A stretch of DNA of 64,000 bases from Echinococcus granulosus (lineage: Eukaryota > Platyhelminthes > Cestoda > Cyclophyllidea > Taeniidae). Below, piece by piece: positions 48,567 through 60,516 of the stretch. The notes beneath the pieces were generated by a model, which worked only from the letters and a program-made list of their open reading frames with translations, searched no databases and was not told the DNA's origin. Location: NCBI RefSeq assembly GCF_000524195.1, contig NW_020170390.1:1641572-1705571 (forward strand), written 5' to 3'. Each line of letters begins with the position of its first letter. Within the stretch, counting starts at the first letter, position 1. Position numbers and translations under genes: made by a program.

Positions 48567-50785
48567 CCCTTAAAGGAAAAATCCTGCAGTTATCTTGTAA
48601 GAAAATACTCATCATACGTTAACTTTCAATATGAATATGTAAAGTAGCCCCTTTTTCACAAACGGCTCAAAGATGTCAACTGTTAAAAAACGATCATCAG
48701 AAAAGGCACAGGAGCTCAGCCGGAAACACTACCCGTTTCCCCAAACCGAGAGACTGATTGGCTCTAGAAAGCCTTACCACAGAGGCAGCACGATGTGACA
48801 GGCAAGGAGGGACAAGGTCATAACCATTAAACATCATCCAAAATTCCGAGTGCGGTCGAAACTGATTTTAAGAAATAAAATATCCTGGCTGAACATGAAA
48901 CATATTTTTGATGTGTCCAAAGCACGAATTTCGTTAAACTTGAAGATTCCAATTTTCGTCATTAATATGGGGGAAATTACTAGTTCACCAATGTAAGAGG
49001 GTAACGGGATCGCTAAAAAAGGTACGCGATGTAGTAAGGCAAAATGATCATCATTCTACATTCTTAATGAATATCCAACAGACACAGCAGTAAACACGGC
49101 AACACTCGACCCTATAAAAGACAGCAACCGGGCCAATTTAGACGCCATTAGGATTATCCCTTTCTTCCTCACTCCTAGATCCGGGTATTATTTTTTATGG
49201 AAAGATGGGATCGTATGAACAGCCGGATTCACTCAGAAAAGATATTTTTTTCACTTTGAGAATTGACGGGCCCTTTGCAATCGCAGTGTTTGTCAAATTT
49301 TCTCTTTCACTAACTCGAGGTACATTCAACGCCGTATATCTCAGTAGCTTCCCGCACATCTAGAACAACTATTAATTCTTGTCAAGGAAAGCTTCCAAAG
49401 AACTTCCAACACAAACTAAACTCATTTTCCAAGAATCGGAATTTTGTGAACCGATTGCATGAGATTATTCTGTTAATTTAAACTGTATTTTGAATTAGTG
49501 CACGGATTTGCGTCGTCGTGAATGCACAGTGGAGATAAGTTGCACCAGTATGCGATGAGGTCCATTACTAATGTGCAGAAGGAGTGGGAGTTTGTAAACA
49601 AGGCCGGAGGACGGTGTCATCTAGCAAAGGTACAAACTGCCAAGAATAAAGATTTCATGCGGTTTAACATGATATTAAGCAAAAAATAAATGACTGGAGT
49701 TATTTTTTTTTATACTTCTTAGTATGCAACGTATAGTGACTTAAAGCACGTACGTTGCTGAAAAGCTTGAACGGTTTCATGAAGGGCACCCGAATTTTAA
49801 ACCCAACTCATTTATACCCCAGGTTAAAGAGATTATTTTACTTCCGGTCTAAAGTGGTGGAAGCCAACATAATTAAACCAAACATTATCCCTTCGAAACG
49901 TCCGTCAGATGCCGTCTGGCAATTAAACTTAACTGTATTAAAATACTTGTCACAGTTTGGCCGCTTTCATAGATCACGCATACACTTGGCGCCGTCATTG
50001 CGTCAGATCAGTAATACCACCTGCACCTCAACAATTGGCTTTAAGGAATGAGAGTAATTCTGCTTTTCCAAATTATCTACATGCTTGAAAGGATAATACC
50101 TCACTCATCCAACCCTTAAGGACTCGTAAATAGATCCAATCACCATAATTCCACCCTGTATTGGTCGCCTTAAAAGATTGCAGATACATCACCACCCAAA
50201 CGCACAAAGTAAGGTTCACGAGATTTTATGCGCTGATAAGTGCAAAACGACATAAATTGCAAATCAGAAACATCTACCTTAAAATTGCATTTTATGGGAA
50301 CGTCCTTGAACCTAGCCTTACAGGCAGCAAATCCTGCAACACATCTTTTAGGCCCCCGATACTACCACTGTGCACGATCAATTTTGAGCGATGGTTTTTT
50401 GTTATACAGATTACCGTACATTAGGATATATTTGGATGGACCAATAAGACATGCCGCGTTTATCTCCACTTAGTATCACTAAAAATAACCATAATGAAGG
50501 TTGGTGGTCAAGGCTTCAAGCACACCTAGTTGGAATGAACGATATAGGAAACTTGCAGTGCTTTGTTTTCTTAGCTGTGTATTTGATCGCGAAGGCACTG
50601 AAGTCCCCGCAGAATGTACCCCAATAAGTTTGGCCTTCATCTCTTCAAACTCGGCCTTCATTCTCCTGGAGCGAGTGGACTGATTAGATGGGGGGTACTC
50701 TTTATTAGCAATATTATGAAGGGGGTACAGTGATCAGGGTGGCACTTATTTAGGGTGAGCCTCTTTCTCAGGTATCAGAGATTAC
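48567..50785. other. Intergenic, no recognised gene apart from the short exon at 49.5 kb
   Basis: AT-rich DNA with scattered short frames. Nothing here resembles the missing upstream part of BTBD9. Confidence 0.45.
49522..49629 (+). CDS. Unidentified short coding exon with start codon
   Basis: An ATG opens 36 codons (MHSGDKLHQYAMRSITNVQK, then EWEFVNKAGGRCHLAK) ending in AAAG before GT. In phase 0 an AG near 49722 would continue with YATYSDLKH, followed by a strong GTACGT donor. A small gene divergent from the C9orf85-like gene is possible. I recognise no family. Confidence 0.3.
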
Positions 50786-51500
50786 GTTCCTACCCTCACC
50801 AGATTCGTATTGACTGATTTGCTCGACGAAATGGGCTCCGGGCCATGCCACGAGCCTCACTCCCTCTGTGCATTATTCATGCATCTTCTTTCACGCTTGT
50901 TTGCCTTATTACATCTTCAGGGTAGACCCGGAGAATCGCGCTGGTGGCGGTGGCGGACGAACACGATCCTAGAGGACAACTACGATGACATCTACTGCTG
51001 AATACAGAACCTTAATGCCACAGATGAAAGGCTTCTGCTCTGGATGGGTGAATCTGTGAAGATGCCTAAAGGAAGTGCTGTAAATCGCGTCTACCTTTAG
51101 CAATTACTTCAATCCCACGTCCTGCAAGAATGGTAGCAATGACACTAGATTTAAGCCATTTAGAAAAGTCTATTATGGAGCTGTCTACGGCGCTTATATG
51201 GGGATATTAATTGAGTGACCATGTCTGTACCGCCTGAATAGAGCCGAGGTAGGTCATGAGGCAGCATTGAAAATGTAAGGAAGGGACAATGAATAATATA
51301 CGCCAAATGTTATCCTTATTTTGTTCTGAATGGCCTTGCATTGGCGCCATCAGCATTACGACTGACAATTGACATCCGAGTTATTTTCGTGGAAGAGAAT
51401 AGTGCAGTGTTGAGCAGGATGAAGTCATTGCACTTCTCCTTACCCAACACATTTTACGGGTGGGACAAAACTTAGCATGCAGCGGAATTGTCGAGGCGTA
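50786..51500 (+). mobile_element. TRIM-like element, copy C, decayed and 3'-truncated
   Basis: Matches copies A and B from GAGCCTCACTCCCTCTGTG through the possible primer site TGGTGGCGGTGGCGGACG (about 50942) and AACTACGATGACATCTACTG to AAAGTCTATTATGGAGCTGT. Similarity fades near 51.5 kb, before any clear right terminal repeat. It lacks the nested SINE-like insert and so shows the empty site. Confidence 0.6.
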
Positions 51501-52561
51501 TCAGTGATGTTGGGATTATATGCTTCAAATTCGAATTTAATCATTGTGGCAGCTGGCTTTTTCAGTACTAAATACGTTAAAATGATCGAAGGGAAACGTT
51601 GAGCGAAGGGGGCGCTAATCTTGGTGCCCATAAGAAGATGAAGGATTTGCAATGTTTCTATAGTAGAGGGATTTCTTATCAACCTTAATCCCCTTAAAAT
51701 TTTCGAAGACCTGCAAACTTCGATCATGCCTCTCAAATAGTAGAAGTCTTCCTACACCTGTACTTATTCAAAATTTATATGAATTAGACGCGGTAGTGAG
51801 CGGTACGGAGCCTATTACACAGGCGGCAGCGTAGAAATTTTTGTAAAGGAAGACATCTTTTATTTAAGAGAGCCGGTGAAAGTTCGAAAAAATAACTAGT
51901 TAAAGTGACATCAGCGCTCTTTCTCTCTCAAAAAGTTGACGTCGTCGAGTCAAAATTTTCGTGCGAAATTGCAACATCTCGATAGATAAAGGGATGTTTA
52001 ACCAAAAAAGTATTAAAATTTTGCATATTTTAAACCACACTCTGGCAAAGCAGTTGTAAATAAGGAAACTTAGGCTTCAGCTGCCAAAAGGTACCATTTT
52101 GCAGAAAAAAAAGGACAAGTAGAAAAACAAAGCAAGAAGAAAATGCATTTTTTAGCATATTTAAAATGAGGCAGCGTTAGCTGAATCACAAAGGAATAAG
52201 CCTGGTTCAGAACTCATAATCAAACCGATAAGGTGTTCACTGTTGAGAGGTTTACGGACACCGCTAGCCGCATTGGCAACATGAAGTGATTCATTCATGT
52301 AGGAGAAAGAGGAATTAGCAGTGGGATAAAGGATATGTAAAGTACGATCGTGCTTAGGCCGACAGATGAATGCAAACGACCACGGTCACATAGTAAGTCC
52401 ATTATTGCTGCATTGGAGCCACACTTCAGCCATAAATGACGGCCACGCAAATCCTCTGTGGAGGGAGGTGATGCAGCCACCAAATGGAAAAGGTAGTAAT
52501 TGTGGTCATTAGTTTTCACGCCTTTAGCATTGCAAAGTTGTTATCGAGTTTGTGATTTCAG
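51501..52561. other. Intergenic or intronic DNA upstream of the visible BTBD9 exons
   Basis: No coding exon was recognised here. If BTBD9 is complete, its first visible exon needs an upstream partner ending in codon phase 2, which I could not find. Confidence 0.4.
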
Positions 52562-54163
52562 ATCGTATTCATACTATGTGGAAGTGTCCCAGTCGTTGGA
52601 TGAGAGCTCCTGGCAGAAGGTGGTTGACTACAGCAACTACGCATGCCGCTCCTGGCAGACACTCTACTTTCCCGAACGCATTATTCGCTACATTCGCATT
52701 GTGGGCACTCGCAGCTCGGTGGGCAAGTACTTCCATCTCATAACATTTCAGTGCCTCTACACGCGCCAAAAATTCACGGTTCAGAACGACCTCCTGGTAG
52801 GTGTAATAGAGTGATAGAGGGTCATGTTCCTTTTCCCTTGCCCTGGCAACCCCTCCTCTAGTTGCACTACACTTGTCTCTTGTAGGTACCGCAAACCAAT
52901 GTGGCAACAATTCACCGTGGAGCCACGGTACTGGAGGGAGTGAGCAGACTCAGAAATTCTCTGATTGATGGCGACGTCTCTGTTTACAATCTCAATTATG
53001 GATTTACTTGTCACCAACTTGGTAACGGCTCCATTGACGTCCAACTGTCACAACCTTTCCTGGTCTCCTCCATGCGGTGGGTCAATTCCCACTTCGTTAT
53101 TTTTAGCAATGTGCTATTTAAACTAACGCGAGCTAGGCTCCCACTCCAATCCCATAATCCATTGCGGGAGAGAGAATGTCCTCCCGCGTCACGGTGAGGA
53201 ATATTGACGACAAGCCTTGCAACTGATTTCAGATTTCTGCTCTGGGATCTCGATAGTCGAGCATACAGTTACATTGTCGAGGTATCTCAAGATCGTCTGT
53301 CCTGGACTGTGGTCTTCGACGCCACCCAGCTTCTCTGCCGCTCTTGGCAGACCATTAAATTCCCTCTGCAACTGGTCACCTTCATACGCATCACGGGGAC
53401 CGGCAACACAGCAAACGACGTTTTTCATCTTGTTCACTTGGAGTGTCCAGCTGCTGCAGTGGATGTCCCCAGTGATGACTTGATGGGAGAGGCAGATCAC
53501 GGGGGTGTACAACAGCGAAGCTCCTCGCAGTCGACTCGGGCACAGTTAATATCACCACCCACAGATCCTGCTGCTGGCGTCAGTGACGCCAGCGGTGGTA
53601 GCAGTGGGGCAGTGGAGAGTTCTGGACCTTCTGTCTACGTAGATACGGTCAGCATTCTCCGCCACCAGCGTCCACGACTACTCGAGGTGGAGGAACCCTC
53701 AACACCCTCCTCTTCCCTAGTAGCCGATTTGTCAACCTTCTCTCTCCACTCCGAAGCCACCTTGGACGCCGCTGGCACAGAGACCACAGGCAATCAGTCG
53801 CTGGATGCCGTGCCACCACCGCTAGCAGTGGCGCATCACCAGCGTAGGCGTCGCAGAAGGCATCATCATAACAGTCGCCAACAGAGGCCCTCCGTTGAGA
53901 ACGAAGATTCCACCGTTCCCAATGCTGCTACTTCTACCATCACCGGCGCCAATGTATCTGCCGCGAACTTTTCGCTACATTACTTCTCTGGCAATTCACG
54001 CACCACCTCACTGTCTTCTGTCACTCGCAATGACATCGACGGGCAGCCAATAACCTACTCAAACATTGAGGGGGGGAGAAACCAAACTGGTCTGCCCCTC
54101 CTCAGAAAATCCAGTGACAGCAGTCTCGACTCCTCAGACAGCGTTCCCTCAAAACATTCATGA
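52562..54163 (+). CDS. BTBD9: BTB/POZ domain-containing protein 9, 3' part
   Basis: Exons 52562-52796, 52886-53076 and 53233-54163 encode 451 residues plus one split codon at the left. They match the discoidin-like (F5/8 type C) half of BTBD9: SYSYYVEVSQSLDESSWQKV, CRSWQTLYFPERIIRYIRIV, then NVATIHRGATVLEGVSRLRN, GYGFTCHQLG-type spacing, LLWDLDSRAYSYIVEVSQD and FIRITGTGNTANDVFHLVHL. BTBD9 is a putative Cullin-3 adaptor affecting sleep and dopamine in animals. The BTB and BACK domains and the start of the first discoidin domain are not seen in the window. After the second discoidin domain comes an unusual tail of about 230 residues rich in Ser, Ala, Thr and His with no recognised domain. Confidence 0.88.
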
Positions 54164-54778
54164 CCCCTTTCATTAAACCCGCATTTTATCTAGTTTGTCC
54201 CATTGTATTTCGCTAAATAACACCATTTGTCATGTGACCCACACTTGCGAGGCGGCGTGCAGACCGCAGTGCCTTGGGGCAGCGTTCAGCGGAACTAGTG
54301 TTAGACTCGCCCTCACCACGGATATTTCGCAGTACCACTACCGTTGTCCTAAACGCGAAAATCCAGTACTACACAGAAAGCGTGATTCCCACAATAGTGC
54401 TTTCAACTTCCACTCTCGCGCACACTGCGCCGCTGACACAGACGTGGTAGGGGGACCTGGCAGCGCCATTGAAAAACCCGAGGCGACCTCGGCCAGGCAC
54501 TCTATGGACAGCAACAATCACCAACGGACAGAGCGCTGGATGCACACACACGACAAATTGTCACGTTATCTTAAGCCGTTCGCCAGACATGGACACAGTC
54601 ACCCACTTCACCACAGCAAACCGAGAAATCATCGACAGGGTGCAACCTCGAGCTCAACCGACGCATAGACGCAATTCCGACCAGTCGGGCACTGGTAGGT
54701 GTCAGCGACACTCCCAACCCTCGCAACAACAACTGACCACTACCTCACATACCAGTGGCCGAAGTATGTAACCGCCCA

Positions 54779-54784
54779 AATAAA
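54779..54784 (+). terminator. Possible polyadenylation signal of BTBD9
   Basis: AATAAA lies 616 bp after the BTBD9 stop. The intervening DNA has no recognisable gene and could be 3' UTR. Confidence 0.4.
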
Positions 54785-57238
54785 ACCACGTTCATACACA
54801 GGCAACAAATTCAAAAGCTGGACCACAAGAAGCAAGAACACCGCCAGAAGTGGCGCCGATAAAACAAGTGTATTTCACAAATTACGCATGTCAGATTCCC
54901 CAATATGTCAACCAGAGTCAAAGACGTCCCACAAGTCCAATACCTCACCTGAAAAAACAATAACTGTTTTAGCACCCTCTAGGATCAGTTGAAAGTTGTC
55001 CGCATCCCAATAGGACCCGAAAGATGCCATCACATCCTGCGCGTCGACTTACCTGTGCCAACATCTAGTTGTCAAGACAGGATTCGTCGCTAGTGCAAAC
55101 CCGAGGCCCACCACCATGTGATCAAACTAAAATAAAGCCGCGTCACATTTAGTCAAATTGTCAGTGTTAAAAAGCTCATACAAAAGCATCACGAAGCAGA
55201 GTTGGATCTATTTCATCATTGACTCACTCACACTTCATTCCCGGTCAGCTACCACTGAACAAATACCTACAAGTGCAAAAAATCGTTACCGTCCGTCAGT
55301 CAATCAGCGAAGATATCACATCGCTTTTCATTCGGGGAAAGAATTTGTCATCCCGTAATACTCACCGTTTACATCTCATCCACCTCCGGGCCACCGGTCA
55401 CCGCGAGAACCTACAAGGAGACAGCGTCGTCACCGAAGCGATCAGAAACGGGTTTATCGTCACAACAAAGCACGAAGACCATCGTGATTAATCATCATTG
55501 AGATGTGCTACTTACCCTCCCGTAGCAAATAATCTAGAACAGAAAAAAGAACACTGACTGCACATCATATCAGTTGGTGATGCATATATCATGCCATCAA
55601 AGAGTTTGGTGGAGAATTTCATCAGCAACGACCCACCGCCTGCCGAGCACGCAGCAACCGTCGCGAACACCCACGTGCACTGCTGCCTGCGACATGCTCG
55701 ATCCCAGGAGACATTTAAACAACTCCATTGAGGTCACATCTCATTCTGTGGCCTTTATTAGTCCTATTTTGGAGTGCATAAAGAACCATATGGCAAGGTT
55801 GAGGTTAAAGGATGTCTAGGAAACTTTGAAGCAAGCAGGTGCCGTAGAATAGTATGCGAAGAAGGCAATGTGCCTAATTTTTCGCTGATTTCCCAATCTT
55901 ATTCTAATATTGGGATTGCGTGCAAGATGTGAATGTGCGACAGTCAATAAAACCCCGAGTATGCTACCGCTGCATGAACCACTCTTTTGCTTGCTTTCAA
56001 AAGCCCCAAAATTTTCAGCGAGATGGCGAACGAATAGATCGCCCGGACGAAGCAAGTTCTCGTGAAGTGTTTCCGTTAAGATGTTGATTTAGTGTGTCTA
56101 ATTGAGTCGAATTAAATGCTGGCAGGGGGGCGTGAAAAGTCGGCCGCTTGGTCGGGGTAGAAACTTAAACGTCTGTGAAGAGGAAGCGCTCATATTTTCC
56201 TTCAATTAACCCGACACTATCTCAAAAGTCTGTCATAAAAAATAGATATTCTGAAGATGAAATACTGGCAAAATTTCCCTGTCCATACTTACATCAATAA
56301 CTCTCTGCACCATGAAGCGATCCTTTAATTTCAGAGGTGTATTTTTGCAACGAGTTTGGATGCAATGTAGAAGAGTGGTAGTCGCAAAATTATAATGAGA
56401 CCGGCTAACAAGAATGACAGCACCATTTAATTGGCATCTAGCCATTGTACACTGCCGCATCGGACGCGTTACAATGTTGTGCCAATGTCGCGTACCGATC
56501 AGGCCATTTTTATACTTTTTATGGGGTTTTGAAAATAATTTGAAACGAATCAAAGTAAGCATGCAGCCAGCCCCATCAAAGATTAGCAAAATGTATCTTG
56601 CAATAAAGTTTTGCTGTTTTAAGATGGGCTCATGGCTGTACTGGAAATGTTTGCACATACGCTGCTCAAACAGCATTGGTGTTTGGCAGTTTGTCGTTCT
56701 CGAATTTGAACCTATCCTAGAGGACGGTCTGTTTGTTTTGATCGAGGCATGTGTAGTAGACTTAACGATTCAGTTGGACAAATCGCTCCGTTGATAAGGC
56801 AAATAATGACACGCTACTCAAGTGTGAGAAAATGTCTAGCTTTGACAGGGTTTGAACAGGCACGATTCCAGGCCTCAGCTGCACAATCATTCAAGTCTGG
56901 ATTGGAATGGTTAAGAAAGATGGCCAATACTAACCAGGAAGGTGCTGGATTAAAGCTACATCACATATGTCCTGCCTTTACCATCTGATGTAACCTTCTT
57001 TGGGTGACCACCTTGGTTAACAACTGTAACTGATCGTGTACAATATCTACAAATGAAAAATTGACTTGCAAGTTGTCAAAAGTGCATATTTAATTAAATG
57101 CCTTGATTCTGTCTATTTGCTCGTTTAGCCAGTCCTCTTTTCATAGCTTTCTTTTGTCCTTGATGGAACAAGTAAATACGCCGCGCTCAGTTTCAGACGC
57201 GTTTTGGTCCCGACAGCTGTTTGGAATTTTGAGTCGCG
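54785..57238. other. Intergenic, no gene recognised
   Basis: Overlapping frames of 126-147 codons on both strands at 56233-56794 have no similarity I can name, and neither shows splice or start support. No repeat family was identified. Confidence 0.45.
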
Positions 57239-60200
57239 ATGAGCTCAAGTACATTTCTGAAGTGGATGATTGTTGTGGGAGGTTTCCTTTCATACTTTTT
57301 GGCTGATGGATGTACGTATTCGGCGGGCATTTTGTTCACCGAATTTAAGGACATATTTCACGCAGGCGCAACAGCCACCTCACTATTGCCGGCACTGGTC
57401 TACGCCATCCCGCAGTTTATGTCACCCTTCATATGCCCATTCACAGCTATTGTGGGGTATTCAACAGCAGCTGCGTGGGGAGCACTCTTCCTATGTATTA
57501 GCTTCATTGGTAAGCTTGGACGCTTGTGGCATACTGGCTTTAGTTACCTCTTTGGCGCAGGAAATCATTCTCACGTACTTTGCGTATGGCGCTTTGCTGT
57601 CGCTTGGTTTGCAACTGACCTATACAGCCGCATTTATGGCCGTCGTTTCTACATTCAAGGATAGCAAATGGTAAGTCCACCGGAGAATCATCCATGTGCC
57701 TACTGGCACTGAACGTTTCAATCTTTGTTAACTTACCTTTTCACTTCAGCTGGATCCTAACATTGAAAAATACTTGGGTATGGAGTAGGCTTGCTTAGCA
57801 TGGGAGAAGCGAGGCATGCAACTATTTTACTTTAATGGCGAACGCACAGCAAATGGCGAGGCTTTTTCGCTGTTAAGAAACACCTATAGAACGCGACCAA
57901 TTTTCCTCTTAACTTGCAGTTACCTACATTGTTTCACTCTTATATTAATACTGATGTAGAGGGCTCGTTTGATGGTGTGGTAAGTTTTCATCCAAGGCAA
58001 CGCACTTTTTACCGATTTGTAGGCTCGGATTGGCGTGTGGTGTGATGGTGTGTGGTGGAGGAATTGGAGCCTTTGCTACGAATCATCTACTGAGCTGGAT
58101 CCTCTCATTCTGGACATGGCGCGAGGCTCTCATTCTGCAGGGCGGTATTTTTCTCCATGCCTGGATCTCCGCCTCCCTCTTCTACTGGTTAGACGAAAGA
58201 GCCACAATTCAGAGCGAGTGGGAGAAATACGAGTCACATCTCGGTATGTGTGAGTGGCCATGCTACCGCAACATGTGTGGTCGTGATGTCGCCGCGGCTT
58301 CTTGACTAATTGCAGGGTCTGTATTACGTTTGGTTGGTGTTAATCAGGAATTTACTCGGGGTAGGGGGGTAGGCATACATGAGGGATCAAATGTAAGAAA
58401 GGCAGGTGAGTATGTATACGAATGGGCAGTTTGTGACTTGTTGATGACAATCTAGCGATTGCTTACCGTTTAGATAGTATCTGGACCTAAATATTGGTGT
58501 TGGAGGTCCAGGGGAAGAGCAAAAATCACCAACTATGAACAGTGAAATATTGAGCGTGGATCGGATTTGTACACCAATTCTGCACAGTTCGCTCTGAAAG
58601 TTGGTTTACTAGATAATAGGATAGTTTCATAGATTCGTCCTTATAAGCCTCATTATTAGCGCAGAAAGATGCTGAATGTTGAGTGCACTCTGCTGTGCTG
58701 CAGTACGTACCAAAACTCTGTCCTTGCCTAGCTTTTGACGTTCAACTGGTGAAATCGTTTACATATTTGTCATCACATGAATCGACCTTTACTTGAAATG
58801 ACACCATACACCTCGCAAGTGGATCACGTGCTCGAATGTAGTTTGTGCGATGGACTGACAACGCTATGCTTGTATTCCTTTCTTGAGACGGTTTAAATGT
58901 TTCATTGCCTATGGATAGAACGTGTTATTAATTTCTGGTTATGTTGCACTGCGGAACCTATTTTTTGTCCTGCTTTAGAAATGCGAGAGGTGGATGGTGC
59001 GACCGTGTGAGTTCCAATGTTTCATAAATCGATTTTCCTTGATAATTATGATGTTTTCTCGTCTTTTAATGCTGGAATCGAATGCTTTTATTTTGTGCTT
59101 TGTGTATTGATGTGTAGGTCAATTGTAATGCCCCAAATATCTACACTGTGCCAAGCAAAGTCAACATGCAAGTAACACCATTTCTTAGACACACCTACAG
59201 TCGTTAAAGTGACACCCGAATCAGAAGTCATCTCACTAACTTTATGCTGTTTCACCTCAAGGTGTGCTTTGTAGTGTCAAATGTGCCAATGGTCTTGGCG
59301 ATGATGTTTTCGCTAGACCCTTGCAACCAATGCTCACTCCTCTAACTGAACATTTAATCGTTGTTAGTAATAGCTAGTCCCTAAATTTTGGACTTTATTC
59401 TATGATTATATTTTCTCCTATAGACGAAAATCCTTGGGAGACACATCAGAACTCAGTCCCATAACTATCCAACCAGGTCGGTTCATCTGAGTGTTGGTAA
59501 ACTATTTCAATGGCAATGGGGCGTGCCAAATTCGGATTGATAGAGTAGATGTGAAAGCAGGCATGAATCTCTACTTACCTAGAATTGTGGAAGTCTTCTA
59601 GGCCTAAAAGTTTTTCGATCAGGCCTGAGGCATTGGGCCAATAGCGGCTGGAGTGGGGGAGTGATTACAGGGTAGCAGAAGAGAAATACTCAATCCTTCT
59701 GTTTGCCACCATGAGAGGGTGTATGGGTGTGTTGCAAAGTGCTTTCAGGTGTGCATGCACTTTTGAGGGACTATTCTACTTTCTATGGCGACTTATTGTG
59801 GCTTCCTACCTTAGAAGTAATGATGATCTCCAAATAGTTCGAGCCTCCGGTTATCCGCTAATAACCAAGGACAGAAATAAGTGTATCAGTAAAGCAATGA
59901 AGTGCTGTATATGTGGGAGAAGGTAATACAGTTCTTTTTTAACCTGTGGGATTTGCTTCAGTACAGTTGCTCCGGTGTACCGAAGGGTGGTGGTGGATCG
60001 ACTGAAGAGTCTGTGGTATTTGTGCCCCATCTTCATGATCCTGACACCGACGCGGCACCGACCGCGGGCGCAGAGGCGTGACTACATGAAGACGCGACCT
60101 ACGGAGGCCCCGGGCGCGCAAGCGAGGGAATTTTGCCGTCAACTGCACAACAGTCTTTCTTGCCTTTTCTCCCCTGCCGTGTGGACTAACGCGCCCTTCC

Positions 60201-60380
60201 TCATCTACGTGCTGACCAACGGGCTAGCTGCAGCGGGTGTTGTCATTCCTTGGACCTTCGTCTACGATTATGTCCGTACTCAGTGGCTCACTGGCCTCGA
60301 GTCTACTTCTTGCCTCAGCACCTTGGCACAAACCCAACTTGCATGGTACCCTTCCCTTATCGGCCTGGGTTCTTGTGCTG
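57239..60380 (+). CDS. Monocarboxylate-transporter-like MFS protein, N-terminal two thirds
   Basis: SLC16-type major-facilitator transporter for small carboxylates or related solutes at the plasma membrane. Exons: 57239-57509, 57544-57670, 57962-57979 (18 nt), 58023-58243 and 59967-60380. They encode TM1-6 (MIVVGGFLSYFLADGCTYSA, ALVYAIPQFMSPFICPF, LGLACGVMVCGGGIGAF, WREALILQGGIFLHAWIS), a cytoplasmic loop, and TM7-8 (NAPFLIYVLTNGLAAAGVVI, YPSLIGLGSCA). The last exon ends in phase 1 before GTAAAA. On this strand no further transporter exon follows and read-through meets a stop at 60437-60439. The continuation lies inverted at 62128-61370. The SLC16 N-terminal signature (DGGWGW-like) is not conserved (SSTFLKWM). 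The 1.7-kb intron 58244-59966 holds nothing recognisable. Confidence 0.85.
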
Positions 60381-60516
60381 GTAAAACCTTTCTCGGCTCG
60401 ACTTTTTCTCTTATCGATGAATTTTCTAATCGGGTTTAAAAATGTCTCTGAAAGGTATGTTTTGAGGTCTTAATTGTATTAACAACCAGCACTGAAATCT
60501 GCCTCTGCAATTTTCA

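Noticed and set aside
53189..53512. Antisense frames within BTBD9 exons
   Set aside because: They are shadows of the conserved coding strand.
56233..56794. Overlapping frames of 126-147 codons on both strands
   Set aside because: No homology, no consistent splice or start signals. Overlap on both strands suggests chance.
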